This document shows, piece after piece, positions 15,158 to 27,373 of a DNA stretch of 64,000 bases. Source of the DNA: Agromyces sp. S2-1-8 (GTDB lineage: Bacteria; Actinomycetota; Actinomycetes; Actinomycetales; Microbacteriaceae). Position numbers and translations under genes: made by a program. The first letter of the stretch is position 1; the number at the start of each line of letters is the position of its first letter. The stretch lies in NCBI RefSeq assembly GCF_021129215.1, contig NZ_JAJOLP010000001.1, positions 1,922,001 to 1,986,000 of the forward strand, read 5' to 3'. The notes under the pieces were generated by a model. The model was given only the letters and a program-made list of their open reading frames with translations. It searched no databases and was not told where the DNA came from.

Positions 15158-18100
15158 GTGAGCCTCAAGGGTCTGAACACGGTGCTTTCGCGCGCCTCCA
15201 CGATCGATCGCGCGCTGGCCGAGGCTCAGCGCAACGCCGACTTCTCGGCGCCGTCGGGCCTCGATGCGCCGATGCTCGCCGCGCTCCTCGAGCGCCGCGC
15301 CGCCGCCGGGCTCGCCCCGGCGATGCTCGTCGTCACGGCCACGAGCCGCGAGGGCGAGGCCCTGCGGGCGTCGCTCGAGCCGTACCTTCCCGACGCCGAG
15401 CTCCTCGAGTTCCCCGCGTGGGAGACCCTTCCGCACGAGCGCCTGTCGCCGAGCGCCGAGACGGTCGGCCGGCGCCTGCACGCCCTCCGCCGCATGCACG
15501 AGTGGGCCGGCGAGGCCGGCCCGAGGCATCCGCTCGTGGTCGTCGCATCGGTGCGCGCGGCGCTGCAGCCGCTCGCCGACAACCTCGCGGCGATCGAGCC
15601 GATCGAGCTCACCCGGGGCGGCCGCGGCCACGACCTGTCCCAGATCGCGCTGCGGCTCGTCGACCTCGCGTACGCCCGTGTCGACATGGTGTCGCGGCGC
15701 GGCGAGTTCGCGGTGCGCGGCGGCATCCTCGACGTCTTCCCGCCCACGGCCGACCACCCCGTGCGCGTCGAGTTCTTCGGCGACGAGGTCGAAGAGCTCC
15801 GGGCGTTCTCGGTCGCCGACCAGCGATCGCTGCCCGACCCGGTCGAACGCGTGAGCCTCTCGCCGAGCCGCGAGCTGCTGCTCACGCCTGCGGTTCGGCA
15901 GCGGGCCCGCGAGATGGTGCACGAGTTCCCGAGCCTCTCGGCCATGCTCGAGAAGATCGCCGAGGGCATCCCGGTCGAGGGCATGGAATCGCTGGCGCCC
16001 GCCCTGACCGAGCGGCTCGTGCCGCTCGTCGACTACCTGCCCCGTGAGGCGGCGGTCGCGGTGATCGCGCCCGAGCGCGTCACCGGTCGCGCCACGAGCC
16101 TCGCAGAGACCAACCGCGAGTTCCTCGCCGCAGCATGGAACGCCGCGACCATCGGCGCGGGTGCGCCGATCGACCTCGACGCCGGCGACTTCCTGACGGT
16201 CGCGCGACTGCGCGAGGCGACGCTGTTCAGCGCCCCGGGCGAGGCCGACCCGGGCCGGGTCTGGTGGACCCTCTCGGCGTTCGACGCGGGCGAGGCATCC
16301 GAAGACCTCGAGCTGGATGCCTCGTACGTGCGCATCGCGGCGAACGCGATGCCGAGCTTCCAGGGCAACGTCTCGGGCGCCGTCGACCACGTCGCCGAAC
16401 GCCTGCGCGACGGCTGGTCGCTCGTCGTCGCCGCGGCCGGTCATGGCCTCGTCGAGCGAGCCCGCGACGTGCTCGCCGACGCCGGGCTCGCGGGCCGCAT
16501 CGTCGAGTCGGTGCCTGAGCAGCTCGAACCCGGCGTCGCGTACCTCGTCCAGGCCGAGGCGTCGCGCGGATTCGAGGTGCCCGAGGCGAAGCTCGGCGTC
16601 ATCGCCGAGGCCGAGTTCTACGGTCGCTCCGCCGGGTACGACGCCCGCGCGGGCAAGAAGCTCGCGACGAGGCGCCGCAACGTCGTCGACCCGTTGCAGC
16701 TGAAGCCGGGCGACTACGTCGTGCACTCGACGCACGGCATCGGCAGGTTCGTCGAGCTCGTGCAGCGCGAGGTCGCGACCGGCACGAGGCCGAAGGGCCC
16801 GAGCCGCACCGCGGGCATCGCCGGGCAGCCGACGACCGTGCGCGAGTACCTCGTGCTCGAGTACGCGTCGTCGAAGCGCGGGCAGCCGGGCGACCGGCTG
16901 TTCGTGCCGATGGACCAGCTCGACCTGCTGTCGCGCTACGTCGGCGGCGAGGCGCCGTCGCTCTCGAAGATGGGCGGCAGCGACTGGTCGCAGGCGAAGA
17001 GCCGCGCCCGCAAGGCGGTGCGCGACATCGCGGTCGAGCTGGTGAAGCTGTACTCGGCGCGCATGGCCGCGAAGGGGCACGCGTTCGGGCCCGACACCCC
17101 GTGGCAGCACGAGCTCGAAGAGGCGTTCCCGTACGCCGAGACGCACGACCAGCTGCAGACGATCGACGAGGTGAAGGCCGACATGGAGCGGCCGATCCCG
17201 ATGGACCGGCTGCTGGCCGGCGACGTCGGCTTCGGCAAGACCGAGGTCGCCGTGCGCGCGGCGTTCAAGGCCATCCAAGACGGCAAGCAGGTCGCGATGC
17301 TCGTGCCGACGACGCTGCTCGTGAAGCAGCACCTCGAGACGTTCAACGAACGCTACGCGGGCTTCCCAGTGCACGTGCGCGCGCTCAGCCGGTTCCAGAC
17401 CGACAAGGAGGCGCGCGAGACGGTCGCCGGGCTCGCCGACGGCACCGTCGACCTGGTGATCGGCACGCACCGCATCCTCACCGAGAAGGTGTCCTTCAAA
17501 GACCTCGGCCTCCTGATCATCGACGAGGAGCAGCGGTTCGGCGTCGAGCACAAGGACACGCTGAAGAAGCTCAAGACGAACGTCGACATCCTCGCGATGA
17601 GCGCGACCCCGATCCCGCGCTCGCTCGAGATGGCGGTCACCGGCATCCGCGAGATGTCCACCCTCGCGACCCCGCCCGAAGACCGCCACCCGATCCTCAC
17701 GTTCGTCGGGCCGTACTCCGAGCAGCAGGTCGCCGCCGCCATCCGCCGCGAGATGCTGCGCGAGGGCCAGGTGTTCTTCGTGCACAACCGGGTCTCGTCG
17801 ATCAACCGGGTCGCGGCGCAGCTCGCCGAGCTCGTGCCCGAGGCGCGCATCGCGGTCGCGCACGGACAGCTCAACGAGCACTCGCTCGACCAGATCGTGA
17901 GCGACTTCTGGGAGCGCAAGTTCGACGTGCTCGTCTCGACGACGATCATCGAGACCGGCCTCGACATCGCGAACGCGAACACGATCATCATCGACCGGGC
18001 CGACAAGTACGGCCTCTCGCAGCTGCACCAGTTGCGCGGTCGCGTCGGCCGCGGCCGCGAGCGGGCGTACGCGTACTTCCTCTACGACCCGGCCAAGCCC

Positions 18101-18793
18101 CTCTCCGAGACCGCGCACGACCGGCTCTCGACGATCGCGGCGAACAACGAGCTCGGCAGCGGCATGCAGGTCGCCCTGAAAGACCTCGAGATCCGCGGTG
18201 CGGGCAACCTGCTCGGCGCCGAGCAGGCCGGGCACATCGCGGGTGTCGGCTTCGACCTCTACCTGCGCATGATCGGCGAAGCGGTCTCGGCCTTCCGGGG
18301 CGACGTGGCCGAGGGCCAGACCGAGCTCCGGCTCGAGCTGCCGGTCGACGCGCACATCCCCGACGAGTACGTCGACAGCGAGCGGCTGCGCCTCGAGGCG
18401 TACCAGAAGCTGTCGGCGGCGAGCGGCCCGGCCTCGAAGGACGGGCAGATCGACCAGGTGGTCGAAGAGCTCGTCGACCGCTACGGCACGCCGCCCGAGT
18501 CGGTCGAGCATCTCGTCGCCGTCTCGCGGCTGCGGCGCCAGGCGCAGCTCGCGGGGCTCGGCGAGGTCATCGCGACGGGCTCGAAGCTGCGCATCGGGCC
18601 GGCGCAGATCCCCGACTCGCGTCGGGTGCGGCTCGAGCGCATGTACCCGGGGGCGAAGCACTTCGCGCAGAACGACGTGATCCTCGTGCCGTGGCCGACC
18701 CCCGGCGGCGAACCGCCGGGCGACGCCGACCTCATCGAGTGGGTGTCGCGGCTCATCGCGAACATCTTCGAGCCGGCGCCCGTCGCGGCCTGA
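15158..18793 (+). CDS. mfd: Transcription-repair coupling factor
   Basis: Mfd removes RNA polymerase stalled at DNA lesions and recruits the UvrAB excision machinery. The 1211-residue protein has an N-terminal UvrB-like module (about 1-350), a CarD-like RNA-polymerase-interacting domain starting LKPGDYVVHSTHGIGRF (about 511), a superfamily 2 translocase with Walker A GDVGFGKTEVAVRAA (about 687), the DEEQ box IIDEEQRFG (about 785) and the helicase C-terminal part including GRVGRGRERAYAY, and a C-terminal regulatory domain. The GTG at 15158 is supported by the TAGACT box. A nearly full-length open frame on the opposite strand is a composition shadow. Confidence 0.97.
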   Translation: MSLKGLNTVLSRASTIDRALAEAQRNADFSAPSGLDAPMLAALLERRAAAGLAPAMLVVTATSREGEALRASLEPYLPDAELLEFPAWETLPHERLSPSAETVGRRLHALRRMHEWAGEAGPRHPLVVVASVRAALQPLADNLAAIEPIELTRGGRGHDLSQIALRLVDLAYARVDMVSRRGEFAVRGGILDVFPPTADHPVRVEFFGDEVEELRAFSVADQRSLPDPVERVSLSPSRELLLTPAVRQRAREMVHEFPSLSAMLEKIAEGIPVEGMESLAPALTERLVPLVDYLPREAAVAVIAPERVTGRATSLAETNREFLAAAWNAATIGAGAPIDLDAGDFLTVARLREATLFSAPGEADPGRVWWTLSAFDAGEASEDLELDASYVRIAANAMPSFQGNVSGAVDHVAERLRDGWSLVVAAAGHGLVERARDVLADAGLAGRIVESVPEQLEPGVAYLVQAEASRGFEVPEAKLGVIAEAEFYGRSAGYDARAGKKLATRRRNVVDPLQLKPGDYVVHSTHGIGRFVELVQREVATGTRPKGPSRTAGIAGQPTTVREYLVLEYASSKRGQPGDRLFVPMDQLDLLSRYVGGEAPSLSKMGGSDWSQAKSRARKAVRDIAVELVKLYSARMAAKGHAFGPDTPWQHELEEAFPYAETHDQLQTIDEVKADMERPIPMDRLLAGDVGFGKTEVAVRAAFKAIQDGKQVAMLVPTTLLVKQHLETFNERYAGFPVHVRALSRFQTDKEARETVAGLADGTVDLVIGTHRILTEKVSFKDLGLLIIDEEQRFGVEHKDTLKKLKTNVDILAMSATPIPRSLEMAVTGIREMSTLATPPEDRHPILTFVGPYSEQQVAAAIRREMLREGQVFFVHNRVSSINRVAAQLAELVPEARIAVAHGQLNEHSLDQIVSDFWERKFDVLVSTTIIETGLDIANANTIIIDRADKYGLSQLHQLRGRVGRGRERAYAYFLYDPAKPLSETAHDRLSTIAANNELGSGMQVALKDLEIRGAGNLLGAEQAGHIAGVGFDLYLRMIGEAVSAFRGDVAEGQTELRLELPVDAHIPDEYVDSERLRLEAYQKLSAASGPASKDGQIDQVVEELVDRYGTPPESVEHLVAVSRLRRQAQLAGLGEVIATGSKLRIGPAQIPDSRRVRLERMYPGAKHFAQNDVILVPWPTPGGEPPGDADLIEWVSRLIANIFEPAPVAA

Positions 18794-18823
18794 GCGCTGC
18801 GCGCAGCACGGCGGCCGGCCCGG

Positions 18824-20026
<1,203 letters not shown>

Positions 20027-20167
20027 GCGGATCCTTCGGGGTACGACGTACGTGTGCTGCCGACCAGACTTCCCGGCTCTCCGCGTCGATCCTATCGGCG
20101 GGCCGCCCGCGACCGCGGCGCCGCACCGCGGTCGCCCGGCGGCGACGAGGGCGCGGCGGCCGCCGCC

Positions 20168-20173
20168 TAGGCT
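20168..20173 (+). promoter_or_regulatory. -10 box of leaderless lysE-like promoter
   Basis: TAGGCT, 6 bases before the ATG at 20180. Confidence 0.6.
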
Positions 20174-20179
20174 GACGGG

Positions 20180-20830
20180 ATGCCCTTCTCGCTCTGGATC
20201 ACGCTGCTCATCGCGTGCCTCGTGATCAGCTTCACCCCCGGCGCGGGCGCCATCAACACGATGGGCAACTCGCTCAACCACGGCTTCCGCCGGTCGATCT
20301 GGGGCATCCTCGGCCAGCAGGCGGCCCTCGTCATCCACATCGCGATCGTGGCGCTCGGCGTCGGCGTGCTCGTCGCCTCGTCGGAGTTCGCGTTCAACGT
20401 GATCCGGTACGCCGGCGCCGCGTACCTCGTCTACCTCGGCATCCGGCAGATGCTCGCGAAGCCGACGCTCCCGGCCGATGACGACGACGAGACGGATGCC
20501 TCGGGCCGCGCGCTCGCCGCGACATCCGAGAGCCGCTGGTCGATGTTCCGCCGAGGGCTCTGGGTGAACCTCCTGAACCCGAAGGCCATCGTGTTCTTCC
20601 TGGCGTTCCTGCCGCAGTTCATCCGCCCGGGGGAGCCGCTCTGGGTGCAGTACCTCATCGTGACCGTGACGGTGATCACCGTCGACATCGCCGTCATGTG
20701 GGGGTTCTTCGCCGCCGCCGCGCACGGGTTCCGCCGGTTCACCCGCACCGCGCGCGGCCAGCGCACGCTCAACCTCGTGTTCGGCGGCCTCTTCATCGCG
20801 GTCGCGCTGCTGCTCGCGTTCGTGCACTGA
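20180..20830 (+). CDS. LysE/RhtB-family amino acid exporter
   Basis: The 216-residue protein has the family signature SFTPGAGAINTMGNSLNHG (about 17-35) and six hydrophobic helices, split by a charged loop near 100-120 (DDDDETDASGRALAATSESR). LysE-type proteins export lysine, threonine, homoserine or other small metabolites; the substrate cannot be assigned. It stands alone behind its own promoter and is divergent from nhaA. The central loop includes one copy of the recurrent 10-mer (20494-20503). Confidence 0.9.
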   Translation: MPFSLWITLLIACLVISFTPGAGAINTMGNSLNHGFRRSIWGILGQQAALVIHIAIVALGVGVLVASSEFAFNVIRYAGAAYLVYLGIRQMLAKPTLPADDDDETDASGRALAATSESRWSMFRRGLWVNLLNPKAIVFFLAFLPQFIRPGEPLWVQYLIVTVTVITVDIAVMWGFFAAAAHGFRRFTRTARGQRTLNLVFGGLFIAVALLLAFVH

Positions 20831-20896
20831 CCCGGGCGGGCGGGCACGGGCGGGCGGGGCACGCCCGCGAACGGGGCCGACCGGGCCCGCCCGGCA

Positions 20897-20902
20897 TAGG
20901 CT
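20897..20902 (+). promoter_or_regulatory. -10 box of leaderless mazG promoter
   Basis: TAGGCT, 6 bases before the ATG at 20909. Confidence 0.6.
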
Positions 20903-20908
20903 GCCGGT

Positions 20909-21625
20909 ATGAGCCAAGCCCACGCCGGTCTCGACGAACTCATCGCCACAGTCGCGCTGCTGCGCGCCCCGGGCGGTTGCCCGTGGGACGCCGACCAGAC
21001 CCATGAGTCGCTCGTGCAGTACCTCGTCGAGGAATGCTGGGAGCTCATCGACGCCATCGAGGCGGGCGACCGCGCCGAGATGATCGAGGAGCTCGGCGAC
21101 GTGCTCTACCAGGTGCTCTTCCACGCCGACATCGCAGCGCACACCGACGGCGAGCGGTTCGACATCGACGACGTCGCACGCCATATGACGGCCAAGATGG
21201 TGTCGCGGCACCCCCACGTGTTCGGCGACCGCGAGGCCGAGACGGCCGACGACGTCGTCGCGTTCTGGGAAGACCTGAAGGCCGACGAGAAGCCGCACCG
21301 CACGAGCGTGCTCGACGGCGTGCCGCGCGGCATGCCCGCGCTGGCGCTCGCGCAGAAGATGCTCGGGAAGGCCGAGAAGGCGGGCGTCACCGCCGCGGCG
21401 GTCGCGGATGCCTCGATCCCGGCGCCCGTCGCACCGGCGACCGAGCGCGAGCTCGGGCGGCTGCTCTTCGGTCTCGTCGCGTCGGCGCGTGTGCAGGGCC
21501 TCGACGCCGAGCGGGCGCTGCGCGGGGCCGTGCGCGCGTTCGAGGACGAGGTGCGACGCGCTGAGCGGGCGGACGCGGCAGAGGACCGGTCGGAGGCGCC
21601 GGGAGGCGCCGCCGTGGGCGGCTGA
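20909..21625 (+). CDS. mazG: MazG nucleoside triphosphate pyrophosphohydrolase
   Basis: MazG hydrolyses NTPs/dNTPs, including damaged ones, to monophosphate and PPi. The 238-residue protein begins with LLRAPGGCPWDADQTHESL and shows the metal-binding EExxE/ExxD pattern in LVEECWELIDAIE and MIEELGDVLYQVLFHADI. It ends in an Arg/Ala/Glu-rich low-complexity tail (about 205-238). The position near mfd and eno is conserved across Actinobacteria. The message is probably leaderless. Confidence 0.93.
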   Translation: MSQAHAGLDELIATVALLRAPGGCPWDADQTHESLVQYLVEECWELIDAIEAGDRAEMIEELGDVLYQVLFHADIAAHTDGERFDIDDVARHMTAKMVSRHPHVFGDREAETADDVVAFWEDLKADEKPHRTSVLDGVPRGMPALALAQKMLGKAEKAGVTAAAVADASIPAPVAPATERELGRLLFGLVASARVQGLDAERALRGAVRAFEDEVRRAERADAAEDRSEAPGGAAVGG

Positions 21626-21694
21626 GCGGCACGGCGAATCGCACGGGCGGGATCGTCGATCGCGCCGACTGCCGTGCAGCACCTGGCCGGACGA

Positions 21695-22480
21695 TCAGCC
21701 GAAGCCGAGCCCGTCGCGCCACGAGGGACGAGCCGGCCACCAGCCGAGCGACTTCGCGGTCGAGGCATCCGCCACCCGCGCGGGCCCGCGCGCGCTCGTC
21801 GCCGGCCGGCCGGAGAAGCCGGCGCGGGCCGCGAGCACGCCCGCCCAGTCGTCGAGCGGCGCGGGTTCGTCGTCGACCACGTCGACGATGCCGGCGGGCC
21901 AGTCGAGCGCCGCGACGACCGCCGACACCGCGTCGTCGACGTGGAGCCAGTTCGTGGTCTCGGCGATCGCGTCGACGCGCCCCTCGCCCGCCTTCGCGGT
22001 GAAGGCGCCGTCGGCGGCGTACCAGGTCCGCGGCCCGTACAGGAGCCCGAGCCGCAGCACGATGCCGTGCGGATGCGAGGCGACGGCGCGTTCGAGTGCT
22101 GCGACGGGCGCGTCGTCCGGGGCCCAGGAGATGCCCTCGGCGATCACCCGTCCGACGCCGGCCGCGCGGGCGGAATCGACGAGCGCGGGCGCGCCCTCCA
22201 TCCGCAGGCGCGCGTTGGCCGCGTAGTCGAGCGCGGCGAGATCGGTCGCGAGGAAGACGATGGCGGTCGGGCGGGCCGCAGCGACGGCACGGTCGACCGA
22301 CTCGCGGTCGAGCACGTCCAGCAGGAGCCCCGTCGCCCCGGCGGCCTCGATCACGGGGAGGCGCTCGGGGCTTCGACTCGTGCCGAACACCGTGCGCCCC
22401 TCCGCGACGAGCGCGCGCACCGCGGGCGCGCCGAGCACGCCGGTCGCGCCGACGACGAGCACCCGCTCGGCGCGGGTCAC
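21695..22480 (-). CDS. NAD-dependent epimerase/dehydratase-like (atypical SDR) protein
   Basis: The 261-residue protein starts [19 protein letters not shown], a glycine-rich nucleotide-binding loop (VGATGVLG) of the extended or atypical short-chain dehydrogenase class. No clear YxxxK pair is visible where expected (the region reads [19 protein letters not shown]), so catalytic activity is uncertain; it may be a nucleotide-binding regulator or a divergent enzyme. The GTG start at 22480 overlaps the stop of the ABC permease (GTGA), so it is translated together with the transporter. The C-terminal stretch VADASTAKS contains a motif copy. Confidence 0.78.
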   Translation of the reverse strand: MTRAERVLVVGATGVLGAPAVRALVAEGRTVFGTSRSPERLPVIEAAGATGLLLDVLDRESVDRAVAAARPTAIVFLATDLAALDYAANARLRMEGAPALVDSARAAGVGRVIAEGISWAPDDAPVAALERAVASHPHGIVLRLGLLYGPRTWYAADGAFTAKAGEGRVDAIAETTNWLHVDDAVSAVVAALDWPAGIVDVVDDEPAPLDDWAGVLAARAGFSGRPATSARGPARVADASTAKSLGWWPARPSWRDGLGFG

Positions 22481-23556
22481 GCGATGCGGCTTCCCGCGGC
22501 GAGGCGCTTCGCGGGCACCTCCGTGCGCCTCCACGCCCAGGCGAGGGCGCCCGCGCCGAGCAGCAGGTGGATCGTGAGCCCGACGAACCACGAGGGCACC
22601 GAGCCGTCGTAGATCTCCCGAGGGGTCGGGGAGTCGTGGGGCGCGTAGCCCTTGGACGAGTACTCGCTGCACTCGTCGATGACGACCTCGGTCTCGGGCG
22701 CCTGCTGAGCCTGCCGCACGCCGACCGCGATCCAGCCGAACAGGTCGGTCGGGTTGCCGTCCTCGTCGAACGAGCCGGGCGCGGCGTCGGCGACGACGAC
22801 GTACGGGTTGGCCGCGAGGAACCCCCAGACGAGGTCGAACCTGGGGGTCTGCTGCTCCCAGGTGTTCGGCGGCAGGCAGGGCACCTCCCCGCCGCCGGGG
22901 GCGAGCCCGTTCTCGTCGAGCTGCTGGTAGTCGACGCCGATGATCGTCTGCTTCACGGTCGTCTGCACCGCCGCCCCGCCGAGGCCGAACGCGATGAGCG
23001 TGCCGACCGACAGGGCCGCGACGACGAGGTAGGTGACGACGACGGAGAACAGCGGGCGCGTGACGAGGCCCGAGAGGCCGACGCCGATCGCGGCGATGAT
23101 GCCGAGCTCGACCGCGAGCACGAGCACCGTGGTGATCACGGTGGCCGGCGAGACCTCGCCGAGCACGATGCCGAACGCGAGGAACGGCAGCGATGCGGCG
23201 AGGAACGCGAGCGCCGTCAGCCAGGCCGCCACCCACTTGCCGATCACGAGCTGCGCCGTCGTGACGAGCGTGACCTGCGTCGTCGCGAGCGTGCCCGCCT
23301 CGCGCTCGCCGTTGATCGCGTTGCCGCTGAGCGCGGGGGAGACGAGCGTGCCGAGCAGCAGCACGAAGAAGACGATCGTCGAGAAGACGCCGCCGCCGCC
23401 GGAGTCCCACGCGTTCGTCGCGATCACGACGAGGGCGGTGACGGCCGTCACGAGCACGACGAAGACGCCGAGCAGCACGTACCAGGCGATGCCGCGCACA
23501 CGCTGCTTCAGGTCGAGCGTGACGATCAGCCACATGCCCCGCAGGAACCCGTTCAT
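22477..23556 (-). CDS. ABC transporter permease (ABC-2 type)
   Basis: The 359-residue membrane subunit has an N-terminal helix ([19 protein letters not shown]), a group of five to six helices between about 60 and 200 with the ABC-2 pattern [20 protein letters not shown], a large extracytoplasmic domain (about 205-325) with two cysteines (EVPCLPPN and VIDECSEY), and a final helix near 330. It overlaps both neighbours by four bases, in an operon order ATPase, permease, SDR-like protein. Substrate unknown; the large exported loop is unusual and may bind it. Confidence 0.85.
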   Translation of the reverse strand: MNGFLRGMWLIVTLDLKQRVRGIAWYVLLGVFVVLVTAVTALVVIATNAWDSGGGGVFSTIVFFVLLLGTLVSPALSGNAINGEREAGTLATTQVTLVTTAQLVIGKWVAAWLTALAFLAASLPFLAFGIVLGEVSPATVITTVLVLAVELGIIAAIGVGLSGLVTRPLFSVVVTYLVVAALSVGTLIAFGLGGAAVQTTVKQTIIGVDYQQLDENGLAPGGGEVPCLPPNTWEQQTPRFDLVWGFLAANPYVVVADAAPGSFDEDGNPTDLFGWIAVGVRQAQQAPETEVVIDECSEYSSKGYAPHDSPTPREIYDGSVPSWFVGLTIHLLLGAGALAWAWRRTEVPAKRLAAGSRIA

Positions 23557-24473
23557 GCGTCGCCGTCCGATCGGTTGAGGTCGTGGAAGACGTGTTCGAG
23601 GTCGCCGACCGCAGGGGCGAACGACGAGATCGGCACCCCCGAGCCGACGAGGTGGGCCAGCATCTGCGCGGCGTCGGCCTCGCTCGCGAACGGCACGACG
23701 GCGCCGAACCGGTCGACCACGGAGACCTCGCCGTAGCCGGCGGCGCCGAGCACCGCGGCGAGGCGGTCGGGGTCGAGCGAGCGGACGCGCCAGTCGCGCG
23801 CCGTGCGGCCGGCCCGCGCGACCTCGTCGGGTGCGGCGGTCTCGCCGGCTGCGAGGTAGACCGCCGTGTCGGCCATCTCCTCGAGCTCGGCGAGCACGTG
23901 GCTCGAGACGATCACGGTCTTGCCCTCGTGCGCGAGGCGTCGAACGAGCTCGCGCAGCTCGGTGCGGGCGGCGGGGTCGAGTCCCGAGGCCGGCTCGTCG
24001 AGCAGCAGCACCTCGGGGTCGTGCACGAGGGCGCGCGCGAGGCTCAAGCGCTGCTTCTGGCCGCGGGAGAGCACCCGGGTCGGCTGGTCGGCGAGCGGCG
24101 TCAGCCCGACGAGCCCGATGAGCTCGTCGGCGCGGCGGGATGCCTCGTCGAACTCCATCCCGTACATCCGGCCGCTCGTCGTGAGTGCGGTCCTCACGTC
24201 GAGCGACGGCCACGAGCCCAGCGCGTCGGGCATCCAGCCCATGCGCCGTCGCACCTGGTGCGGCTCGGTGACGGGATCGTAGCCCGCGACCCGGATGCTG
24301 CCCGAGTCGGGGACCAGCAGGGTCGCGAGCATGAGCAGCAGCGTCGTCTTGCCCGCGCCGTTCGGCCCGATCAACCCGGCGACCGAGCCCTGCGCGACCT
24401 CGAAGCTCGCGTGCCGCACGGCGTGCACGTCGCCGAACGACCGGGCGACGCCCTCGACCGTGATGCCCGACAT
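23553..24473 (-). CDS. ABC transporter ATP-binding protein
   Basis: The 306-residue ATPase has Walker [10 protein letters not shown] (about 36-44), signature [15 protein letters not shown], Walker [13 protein letters not shown] and the switch histidine in VIVSSHVL. The signature has R in place of the usual second G (LSRGQ), a variant found in CcmA-like exporters. A C-terminal domain of about 90 residues is typical of multidrug or antibiotic exporters. GGAGGGGGGAT precedes the ATG. It is the first gene of the operon with the permease and SDR-like gene, and is divergent from hisS. Confidence 0.9.
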   Translation of the reverse strand: MSGITVEGVARSFGDVHAVRHASFEVAQGSVAGLIGPNGAGKTTLLLMLATLLVPDSGSIRVAGYDPVTEPHQVRRRMGWMPDALGSWPSLDVRTALTTSGRMYGMEFDEASRRADELIGLVGLTPLADQPTRVLSRGQKQRLSLARALVHDPEVLLLDEPASGLDPAARTELRELVRRLAHEGKTVIVSSHVLAELEEMADTAVYLAAGETAAPDEVARAGRTARDWRVRSLDPDRLAAVLGAAGYGEVSVVDRFGAVVPFASEADAAQMLAHLVGSGVPISSFAPAVGDLEHVFHDLNRSDGDA

Positions 24474-24635
24474 GCGGATCCCCCCTCCGGCGCCGCGGGG
24501 GTCGGCCGAGCGTCGTCCGGTCGAGTGTAGGGCGGGGTGCGGCCCGTGCGCGAGGGCGGCGCCGGAGGCGTTGCGAAGCCGTTGCGAACGAGAGCGGGCA
24601 CGAGCCGGTCGCCCGCGACTGGAAGAATGGGGCGC

Positions 24636-25904
24636 ATGGCCCAGAACGTGACGCCCCCGCGCGGCATGCGCGACTTCCTCCCCGCCGAGAAGGCCCGACG
24701 CGAGCACGCCCTCGGCGTGATCCGCGGCGTCTACGCGGCGCACGGCTTCGACGAGATCGAGACGCCGGTCATGGAGGACTCGTCACGCCTGCACGCCGGA
24801 CTCGGCGGCGACAACGAGAAGCTCGCCTTCGCCGTCATGAAGCGCGGGCTCACCCCCGACGACCTCGCCTCGGCCGCGGCATCCGGCGACGCCCTCGCAC
24901 TGGCCGACCTCGGCCTGCGCTACGACCTGACCGTGCCGCTCGCGCGGTTCTACGCGACCCACCGCGCGGCGCTGCCGCCCGTGTTCCGCTCGATCCAGAT
25001 CGCGCCCGTCTGGCGTGCCGAGCGCCCGCAGAAGGGGCGCTACCGCCAGTTCGTGCAGTGCGACATCGACGTCATCGGCGACGCGACGCCGCTCGCCGAG
25101 CTCGAGCTGCTGACCGCGACCGTCGCGACGCTCGACGCGCTCGGGCTCGCCGGCTGCACGATCCGCATCAACGACCGGCGCATCCTGCAGGGCATCCTCG
25201 CGTCGTGGGGCGTGCCCGACGACCTGCGCGAGCGTGCGCTCATCACGATCGACAAGCTCGACAAGATCGGGGTCGGGGGAGTGGCGAACGAGCTCGCCGA
25301 GCTCGGTGCGGTCACGGCCGACGCCGACGTCGCGACGGCCCTCGAGGGGCTCACGAGCGCCGACTGGCACCTGGCCGACGGCGTCGTGCCCCCGCCCGCA
25401 TGGCTCGACGGCGCCGCGTACGCCGACCTGCTCGCCCTCCGCGACGCGATGCCCGAGGCGGCGATCGAGTTCGACCCGACCCTCGTGCGCGGCATGGGCT
25501 ACTACACCGGCACGATCTTCGAGATCGCGCACCCCGAGCTCGGCTACTCGCTCGGCGGCGGAGGCCGCTACGACCACATGATCGGGCGGTTCCTCGGCCA
25601 GGAGGTGCCGGCGTGCGGCTTCTCCATCGGCTTCGAGCGCATCGTCGACCTGCTCGAGGTGCGCGACGACGCGCGCCCCCGTGCGGTCGTGCTCGTGCAC
25701 GACGGGAACGTCCCCGCCGAGCGCCTCCTCGCGATCAAGGCCGAACTCGTGGCCTCCGGGTCGCGGGTGCGCCTCGAGCGTCGCGTGAAGAACCTGCGCG
25801 CCCTGCTCGACCGCGTCACCGCCGACGGGTTCGACGCGTTCGCGACCGTGAACGCCGAGGCGAACGGCGCGGCGTCGCTCGAGTTCCGCGAGCTCACGGC
25901 GTAG
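24636..25904 (+). CDS. hisS: Histidyl-tRNA synthetase
   Basis: The class II synthetase charges tRNA-His. The 422-residue product shows motif 1 near the N-terminus (PPRGMRDFLPAEKARRE, RGVYAAHGFDEIETPVME), motif 2 (FRSIQIAPVWRAERPQKGRYRQFVQCDID), the histidine-specific RGMGYYTGTIFEI and GGGGRYDHMIGRF boxes, and a C-terminal anticodon-binding domain. GGAAGA precedes the chosen ATG (MAQNVTPPRG); in-frame upstream ATGs would only add non-conserved residues. It is divergent from the ABC operon. Confidence 0.95.
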   Translation: MAQNVTPPRGMRDFLPAEKARREHALGVIRGVYAAHGFDEIETPVMEDSSRLHAGLGGDNEKLAFAVMKRGLTPDDLASAAASGDALALADLGLRYDLTVPLARFYATHRAALPPVFRSIQIAPVWRAERPQKGRYRQFVQCDIDVIGDATPLAELELLTATVATLDALGLAGCTIRINDRRILQGILASWGVPDDLRERALITIDKLDKIGVGGVANELAELGAVTADADVATALEGLTSADWHLADGVVPPPAWLDGAAYADLLALRDAMPEAAIEFDPTLVRGMGYYTGTIFEIAHPELGYSLGGGGRYDHMIGRFLGQEVPACGFSIGFERIVDLLEVRDDARPRAVVLVHDGNVPAERLLAIKAELVASGSRVRLERRVKNLRALLDRVTADGFDAFATVNAEANGAASLEFRELTA

Positions 25905-27296
<1,392 letters not shown>

Positions 27297-27313
27297 TCGC
27301 GTAGCGACATCGC

Positions 27314-27343
27314 GACGGGGGCGGCCGGGTGGCCGCCCCCGTC
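27314..27343 (+). terminator. Intrinsic terminator after eno
   Basis: A perfect 13-bp stem (GACGGGGGCGGCC / GGCCGCCCCCGTC) with loop GGGT, 17 bases after the eno stop. Confidence 0.85.
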
Positions 27344-27373
27344 GTCGCATTCCGGGCCGTCATGAGGAGGGCG

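Noticed and set aside
14174-18661. 1495-codon open frame on the minus strand
   Set aside because: It overlaps mfd, rnhA and pth, has a repetitive Arg/Asp/Glu/Gly composition typical of the antisense frame of high-GC genes, and shows no domain.
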